Below, in pieces: positions 24,601 through 33,600 of a DNA stretch of 64,000 bases (position 1 is its first letter; each line of letters begins with the position of its first letter). The notes under the pieces are model-generated. The model did not search any database. It saw only the letters and a list, made by a program, of their open reading frames with translations, and had not been told where the DNA came from. Made by a program: the position numbers and the translations under genes. Source of the DNA: Siphonodentalium dalli (Eukaryota; Mollusca; Scaphopoda; Gadilida; Siphonodentaliidae); assembly GCA_032622095.1 (NCBI GenBank), contig CP136063.1, positions 280,979,426 to 281,043,425 of the forward strand. Reading direction: 5' to 3'.

Positions 24601-27600
24601 AATCACTGCATGCTAATATCATAAACAATCAACTATGAGTTTGTTGATATTTTTCAGAAAAACTTGTGTGTGGAGATATTAAATTAGGTCTGTTGTTATC
24701 TAAGGGATGTCTGGAGATCGATGTCATGTGTGCAGTATTGTGTTACCCATGGAGAAACATCAGCCGTGTGCACGAACCAGGTAACACATACATATATACA
24801 TATTAACCCTTCAGTGCTGTATTGTGTTACCCATGGAGAAACATCAGCCGTGTGCACGAACCAGGTAACACATACATATTAACCCTTCAGTGCATTGTTG
24901 ACTTACGCGTGGGGAAACATCAGCCGTGAGCACGAACCGGGTAACACATATATATATTAACCTTTCAAATTTGACTTATAAATTGACGATTTTATTCAGT
25001 GGCAAAAGTACACAATGGAATGATCTATTCTTCCTTGCGGGGACTTTAGTTTCAAGTTCCGATAATATTTAAAAATAAAAAACAAGCAGACTATTGCCTC
25101 AATCCTAATTGCTTAAGAACTTGTCTTATCTCATTTAAATGTGACCCTTTCCTTATATATATACACGCTACTTGACAGATACGTCATCAGTCTTCATCAG
25201 ATAACAGGTTCAACTAACAGCCTTAGTGTTAACAACTCTGTGCACAAAGTTGCTATCCACCTTTCTTCTAGTATAAAAATAGCATCATATGCCAATCTTC
25301 CTAAGGGAGAACTCTACAAAGGTTGTTGTATACCATTAATTGTTTATTGCCAAAATATATTAGGGAGCTTGATAACTCCCAAATATATACATGTAAATAA
25401 CATGTGTTAAACACCACAATACCAATATTAATATACTGTACATTAATCAAATCGATCATCAATGTCAGTCTTCAATTTATAATTGAAAACTACAAATAAA
25501 GTCAACATACTACTACATAATATAGAAGGAATTGATAAGTATAATATACTTAAATTCTATTCTATCAGATAAAAATGCAACAAAGGGGAATTCGGGCGGG
25601 TGGGAAATGTAGAGCTATAACCTCCCAAAATAAAAAATTAATGACAAGAATGTAGATTTCTTCGCGGAAGTAAAATGCACCTGACCGCTAACGTGTGCAG
25701 CCAATTATTTGTTTTGTTACTAATTGAATATATGACGTGGCCTACAATCTGATTGGTCCACAACTTGAATTTCTGTAAGAAGTAGCCAATGACAAACCGG
25801 AAAACAAATCATCTATGGAGGGGAGATCAAAATGGCTACATGTCGTCTCTCCGAAAGAAGATTAATTCTTTTAAGATGAATCATCATAAAAGTAACCCAT
25901 TGCGGAGGTGATCAACAATTAATCTCAGATTAATCCTTATATAATTAGTTATGTTACCTCATCTATAAATAGTATCCAGGTTTCATGCTGTCGGTGGCAT
26001 AATTAACAAATGGCCAACTGAATTTTATAGGAAAATGTCCCAAGAAAATTGGCCAACAAGTTTAAAGGCTACAAGTCAGCAATCACCTCTCAAATTATCA
26101 TGAGATATCCACGAATCCCTTAATTCTTTCGCAGATAATCAGCAGTTGCTCGTCTGTGTTGTGTATGAATAACAATTTATCAAACGTTACACATGCGTAC
26201 TTATCAAAATAACGATGATTAGTAGAATATAATAAAGTGACAATACTTTACTTCGTTCTGGAATTCAAAATAAGACAATGTTGGCGAATCGGTGCTTATT
26301 TTAAATAATGTCATACCTAGCAAAGCCCAAACAATTTCCAAAGTGTGTTGAAAGAGAGGGATTATGTCCCTTACATATCCTCCTGGGTCCCCATCTCCGA
26401 ACCATTAATAAAGAATCGGTGTTCAACGTAAATGAGCACCGATTCTGTATATGATATATACGTTATCGACGTGACTGAGCACCGATTCTTTATATGATAT
26501 ATACGTTATCGACGTGACTGAGCACCGATTCTTTATATGATATATACGTTATCGACGTGACTGAGCACCGATTCTTTATATGATATATACGTTATCGACG
26601 TGACTGAGCACCGATTCTTTATATGATATATACGTTATCGACGTGACTGAGCACAGATTCTTTATATGATATATACGTTATCGACGTGACTGAGCACCGA
26701 TTCTTTATATGATATATACGTTATCGACGTGACTGAGCACCGATTCTTTATATGATATATACGTTATCGACGTGACTGAGCACCGATTCTTTATATGATA
26801 TATACGTTATCGACGTGACTGAGCACCGATTCTTTATATGATATGTACGTTATCGACGTGACTGAGCACCGATTCTTTATATGATATATACGTTATCGAC
26901 GTGACTGAGCACAGATTCTTTATATGATATATACGTTATCGACGTGACTGAGCACCGATTCTTTATATGATATATACGTTATCGACTTGACTGAGCACCG
27001 ATTATTTATATGATATATACGTTATCGACGTGACTGAGCACCGATTCTTTATATGATATATACGTTATCGACGTGACTGAGCACCGATTCTGTATATGAT
27101 ATATACGTTATCGACGTGACTGAGCACCGATTCTTTATATGATATATACGGTATCGACGTGACTGAGCACAGATTCTTTATATGATATATACGTTATCGA
27201 CGTGACTGAGCACCGATTCTTTATATGATATATACGTTATCGACGTGACTGAGAACCGATTCTTTATATGATATATACGTTATCGACGTGACTGAGCACC
27301 GATTCTTTATATGATATACGTTATCGACGTGACTTAGCACCGATTCTTTATATGATATATACGTTATCGACGTGACTGAGCACCGATTCTTTATATGATA
27401 TATACGTTATCGACGTGACTGAACACCGATTCTTTATATGATATATACGTTATCGACGTGACTGAGCACCGATTCTTTATATGATAATTTTGCGGCCAGT
27501 GATTGTGAACCCTGACAGTATCTGGGAAAACACAAAGACACTAGTCTACTGATTATCCTACCAACCTGAGATCGTTGGAGCTATTGACTTCAAATTTACT

Positions 27601-30600
27601 TATAACCAGTTTGAAATTTGAGATAATAAATTTCTACCATATACAGACCAACAAAACTCTACATATGATTCAAGTATATATTTTCTATTTTGATCCCAGC
27701 ATCATAATAAATATGAGGAAACAACTATGGTTAAAAGTAACCACAATGAGTTAACCCTTTACCCAACAGAACGGCCCTGTGCCAATGCATTCTCTTATAT
27801 ATGCGAGTCGACCATAGGTCGCCTCGCATATATAAGAGAATGCATTGGCTTAACACATTAAAAATTATAAAATTGTTAAAGAATGTAAGAAAAAATGGTA
27901 AAAAGTGTTTTTTTTAGGCCAATGCATTCTCTTATATATGCGAGGCGACCTATGGTCGACTCGCATATATAAGAGAATGCATTGGCACAGGGCATAACTG
28001 TAACCATCACAATGTGGTCAATGAGCCGGTTCCAATGATATCCATATTTGTATGGTTTTATTGAGACAGACCCAAGATAATTTAGGCTGTTGCAGCTTTA
28101 TTTGGCCGTTTTTGGCCGGTTTGTTGGGTAAAGAGTTAACCCTTTTTTTCTAAATGGCCATTGACGTGTAGTTCCCTTTATAGGAAATGATCAGACGATA
28201 AGTTGACTTTTTTGGCCGTTTTTTCCAGAAACTTGAAAAACCAAAACTTACATGAGATCATCGAGAAAACACAAACTAAAACAAAAGCACACAAAAATAC
28301 TGAATATACACAAAAATACACAAAATACCAAAAAAAACACACAATTTATAAAGAAACATACGCAATGAATACAAAACATACACAATTTATAAAGAAACAT
28401 ACGCAATGTATAAAGAAACATATGCAATGTATAAAGAAACATATGCAATTATTGTCTGAACATATACCCCACAATGAATAGGAATCCTTCTGCGCTTTTA
28501 ATATCTTTTCGTCTGTCGTCCGTCTGCTTATGTTTCCTGGACACCCCTCCAGATGGATAATAATCAATTCCAATGTATACCTGTATAACTGATGGGAGAA
28601 TCCATTTAGTAAAGAAAGGGTTAAACATGTATGTAATCCTTTCAAATGATTCGTTGTAGATACATATGTTAAGGCTTATATGGTGGAGGAGAGCAGCGTC
28701 ATACAAAAGAAGAAGACACCAGTTGTTAAGGGGAGCAGTCACCCAGTCTATAAATACAGAATCAAATTCTCCGCTCTTAAAACAGGAGGCCTTCTCAGGG
28801 TAATAAGCGAGGTTACTGGGTCGCGGCCGTATTGGATTCATCCAGCTCCGTTTCGTGGTTTTAGTGCTACTGATCAAAGTTTTGTAGTAGCATTTCCATA
28901 TATATGGAGCTTTTGAATTATTCATGACTTCCATATATTGAATGCTACTCCAAAACTTTGACCTGTACGTAGCACTAAGACCACGGAACCGGACCGGTGG
29001 ATCCAATATGGCCGCGAGCCTGAGTTAGTGACAGGGCGTATTATTGTATTAAGTAGCAACAGCCTAAAACATTCCATACGGTGTGCGGGCCCAGAGTCGT
29101 AATTTCGCTAAAATCCGGATTGAGAATCCGAAGCCGATTACGGGGGCGGGGCTAATTCCCGATTCTAGGTCAGATTTTGAAATCCACGTGGTCTCCGAAA
29201 CTCTCTCCCAGCGTCAAACATGGCTCATGTATTTGACACAAGTATCATTTGTATCTTATATTTATAAAGTGCATGTTTGTTGTGAAAGTCATGCTTTTAT
29301 TCTATGTGTATATACACGGCACATAATTTGCTGCCAATCCGACTTAATCGCATCTTTTTTTCAAGTTAAAGTGTGTTTATTGATGATGGCAAGCATATCT
29401 AAACATGACAGCTCTAGGCCTCCTGAATCAAATTCCGAAGATGTTGTGAAGAACACACGAAACTTGTCAGTTGAACAGGGACGTGACGACAGGGGTTGAT
29501 TGGGTGTCTCGACCCCCACCCCGAACTTTGGTACAATTTGCTAAGCTGTGAGGAAAATCAGGATTATTTTGACTAACTGTTTCAAATAATGATACGTACA
29601 AGCCAACAAACGCAACAAACAACCCCGATTTTAAATAAATACATATACAAAATTATGACTAACTCGGGAGAGGGGGTGTCCAGTGATCTGTATATATGTT
29701 CAACTTGTTTTGGTAGTCATGTTGCTTTGCCATTACTAATTATTTATTTTTTCAGTGTAATAACATATGGGAGAGGGGGTACCCTTAAGTGAGTCAGTAC
29801 TTGTCCCCCAATTCCTTTGTATGTATAAACACATGTATGTGTTATATATCATGTGTTATCTAAATTTGACATATATTTGAAATAAATATATCTAAACTAA
29901 ACTTTGGTACATTCCAGCAGTCAGAAATTTCATGCATGACCTGGCATGACACAACATTAGTTGGACATTAATTTGACACCATATATAGGTTGGCATTGTT
30001 CTCATTGTTTGATTATTTTCAACCAATAAAAGTTGGTAATTTTCCAATCTTAGTGTTTGTCAGATTGGATATTTCCAAGGGGAGCAAATTGAATTCTGCC
30101 AACCTGTGAGATTGATGTTTGGTTCAGTGGGGGGGGGGGGGGGTGCAGTTGGCCGGAAATTTGAGGAAACTTCTAGCCACGTCCCAAGAACATGTGTCTG
30201 TTGTCTATACAGAGACCATTGTGCAAAACGACTGCATTTAACGAAACAAAACATGTTTAACATGAAATTGCTATAACTTTAAGACTAGATGATAGTACAT
30301 ACGTGTATCTGATAATCCATCGATACCATATAATCCTACTATTTCTTGAATAAGAAGAAACATTATAATAACGAACACAGCAGAAGACATATCCATGCAG
30401 GTTCATATGAATTCGGTCAATGGTGACGTATCCGCCGAATTCGAAATCGACATGCGTTCGGGCGGTATTTTAAGGATGGAATTATGAAATGGACATATGA
30501 AAGTGACAATCAACAATGATTTGCAATTGCTTCGCCATCAACCGAAGTGCTCCCCCAGCGTTACTATCAATAGCGTTATTATGTGGCTAATTTCAGTAAT

Positions 30601-33600
30601 GTTCTCCCAGTTTACATTCAATAAAACAAATTTGTCTCCGCATTTAAAATTCTTTGATATAGATCGTTTATATTCTGCAATAATTTGTACACAAGAGACG
30701 GATTCTTATGTTTTATTGTGTTTTTAAACTCTGAGGTGGCGAAATCTCGGTTTGTTTACATTACGAACATTTGAGTCCGTAATCGGAATCCGAATCCCAA
30801 GCGGATTACCACGAAATTGAGATTACGGTCTGTTCGTTTACTGATTCTGCCAATTTCTGGTCTGTTCTTTTGCCGAACCAAGTCGTACGGGGACCAATCT
30901 GTAATCTGAATCCAGAATCTGAATCGGATTTTAGCGAAATAACGCCTCTGGGGATTGTTGTCCAGTGGCAGTTGAACTATAATATGTTGATAAACTCAGA
31001 GATGTTAACTCTCATGATTTTGGCGTGAGATTGTGGATTTCACAAACCATCTCCACTCCCTCGCGATTTTAGCTGCCCCGTGGTTATGTACTTGCTGACA
31101 GTGACATTTTTTTGTCAATGCACGCATTCAGGGGGCGATGAAACTCAATCCCAATCATAGAGTGACTTCGAGTTCGGTTGCAGCCAGTTGCAGCCGGAGA
31201 TGGGACCTCGAAGTTACCGATGACCATGATATGTGACGTCACGTTTCCACCCAATCCTTGTTGCGAATTCCCGTACTACCGATCAAATCCAAGATGACGT
31301 ACACTGAATAAATAAAAAAGGCGGACAATGATTGAATGAAAAAAAGTGAATGTGTTGTTGATACATGTACATGTAGATTTTTATCTTTGGGTTCGATGGT
31401 TGTTTTACGAAAACAGCAATCTGTCTAATTTTATGAAACTATTTTTCGAATGGTGGAGTTTATAGGTAATTCGATGATTTTTTTATATGCCTAGGCCAAA
31501 ATAAAATAATGTTTATTGATGCTCTTAAAGTATAAAACATACATCATTGGGTCTGATAAACAGATAACCCTATATACTTTATGAGACTAGACCCTCAAAT
31601 TCGATGATTAAATTACAGGAAATTCATGTTGTTTGTATTGGATACTGAAAGTGGCATTCGTTGCGGCTGCAGCCACGGTCATCATCGTTCGAGATTCCTG
31701 TTGTAATAGTTTATTCTCAGACACATATGTGTAACATGAGATATAATTATAACATATATACAAGGTTGTGTGCACATAATTATACAGTAATACAGATATA
31801 TTTAATTTTACCGAAGTCACTACATGAAAGCAAGTACATAAATGCCAGTGTAAACCTGCAAGGAAATGTCAATCAATTTCAAGTATAAATATTAATAAAG
31901 CGGTGTTATTTAATTTCATTGATCTTAAGCCCCTTCGTGGTGTAAATTGACAATTTCGTCATTGTATTCTCGTTAGGGTCATTGAGAAGGTCATAAAACG
32001 CTTCGTGAGAGCCAGTTTTCCATATAATTTCAGGTATGTATCGGGTTCTTATCTCATGCAGTTTAGTGCAGTTCATTATAAAATGAAATTCGTCTCCGTG
32101 TTCATGTTTACAGGCAAGGCATAATCCACTATCGGCTTGTATTGTGCTTTTCTTTTTCTTCTTTTTACATTTGCTCACCTCAATTGCCAATATGTGGTTA
32201 GCAGTTCTTAATTTCTGTATGCTAATATAAATACTAAAGGGCAAATTATAATATGCTGATAGGGAAGGTAAATGTTTCAATTTAATGTTCAGCTCACCAC
32301 GTATAGATTTCACAACATCGTTTTTCCAGTTCAAATGGAACTGTTGAATTAGCGCCTGGTATAGGCTAGTTGTCATCGAGTTAGTCAATGGGATTTGTGT
32401 CTCCCATGCAGGTTCGACTGAATCCAGTCACCGATAAAATTGATTTGTATCGTTCTATTATTTGGTGGTGTTTCTCCACGTTCGTCCATTGCTAATAGTA
32501 AAGAGTACATCTTCGAGGGGTGTCGGTCTCTATTGTCATTTGCAACCAATTTGGACCAGAAAGAGATCATTCGCTTTTTAATTTGAAGTTCCATGGGCCA
32601 TCGCCCCAATTCACCATAAACCATGAAGTTTGGTGTACTAGATTTCATACCTGTTAGCAATTTACAAAATTTCAGATGGACAACTTCTATGTCTTTCGTA
32701 TTTTCAAATCCCCATACTTCACAACCATACAACAAAATAGGTTGAATAAGATAATCAAATACTTGAGTGACAGATCGACAGGTAAGTGTAAAGTTTTGGC
32801 CTTCGACAGTAGGCCGTACATAGCTTTGGTTGCCTTGGTTCGTGTGTTTTTAATCGTTCGACAATATCTACCATTAAAGAAGAAGTCAATGCCCAGATAC
32901 CGAAACTCTTTCACGATTTCCAATTGAGCATCACCCATAGTAAACGTATAGTTAGTATTGAGATGTTTCCCAGCGAAAATCATCACCTTCGTTTTCTCTG
33001 TGTTAACTTGTAGACCCCATGCACTTGAATAATCACTGAAAGCATTAAGCGCGCGTTGCATATTCTCGGGGTTGTCGGCAAATATAACCGTGTCATCTGC
33101 ATAGAGTATGCACAAGACTTTAAGAAACATTCATCTTGCATACATCTATCCAGATCTCGGATATGGACATGCGCAGACTTATTTCCAATATCGGCCGTGA
33201 CCAAAGCTGCAGCCGATCTCGAAGTCCCTCAGAGACTATGTTCAAACAAATCAAACCGGGCATAAGATCACCGTGTGCCGTTATGCATGAATAGCAGCCC
33301 CATTTAAAGGTACTCAATCCGATTCGACGGTCCCCATATCACCAGATTCCAACAACATTTTTTTTTTTAAATGCCGTTTCAGTTATCAGAATCGATTAAT
33401 TGCCCAAAAATAATGCTAACCACAGTCAACTGTAGTATAAAATTGCCCAAAACCTGTTATAACATATTTATCAACGTTTTGTTCAACGAAATTTTGCCAG
33501 TTGTCAAATATCTGACACAAAAAAGCCACTGGATTTTAGAGTTATCGATCTTCGTCCGCTATCTGGTCAGATAAGTTCTTCTCGTCGACAGTTTACTGGG

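Larger units (their letters stand above)
19071..24657 (+). other. Intron with nested TIR elements
   Basis: Holds the inverted-repeat element 19851-20483, the 20979-23009 element with two further elements nested inside, a family A element (23223-23690) and a piggyBac-like TIR element (23919-24270). I see nothing definite in 19075-19850 or 24275-24655. Confidence 0.6.

Noticed and set aside
26437-27487. CRISPR-like regular repeat array
   Set aside because: Units are contiguous with no unique spacers, the context is eukaryotic and no cas genes are present.
28449-29006. 185-codon minus-strand frame
   Set aside because: Antisense of the C2B exon plus the R foldback; no recognisable domain.
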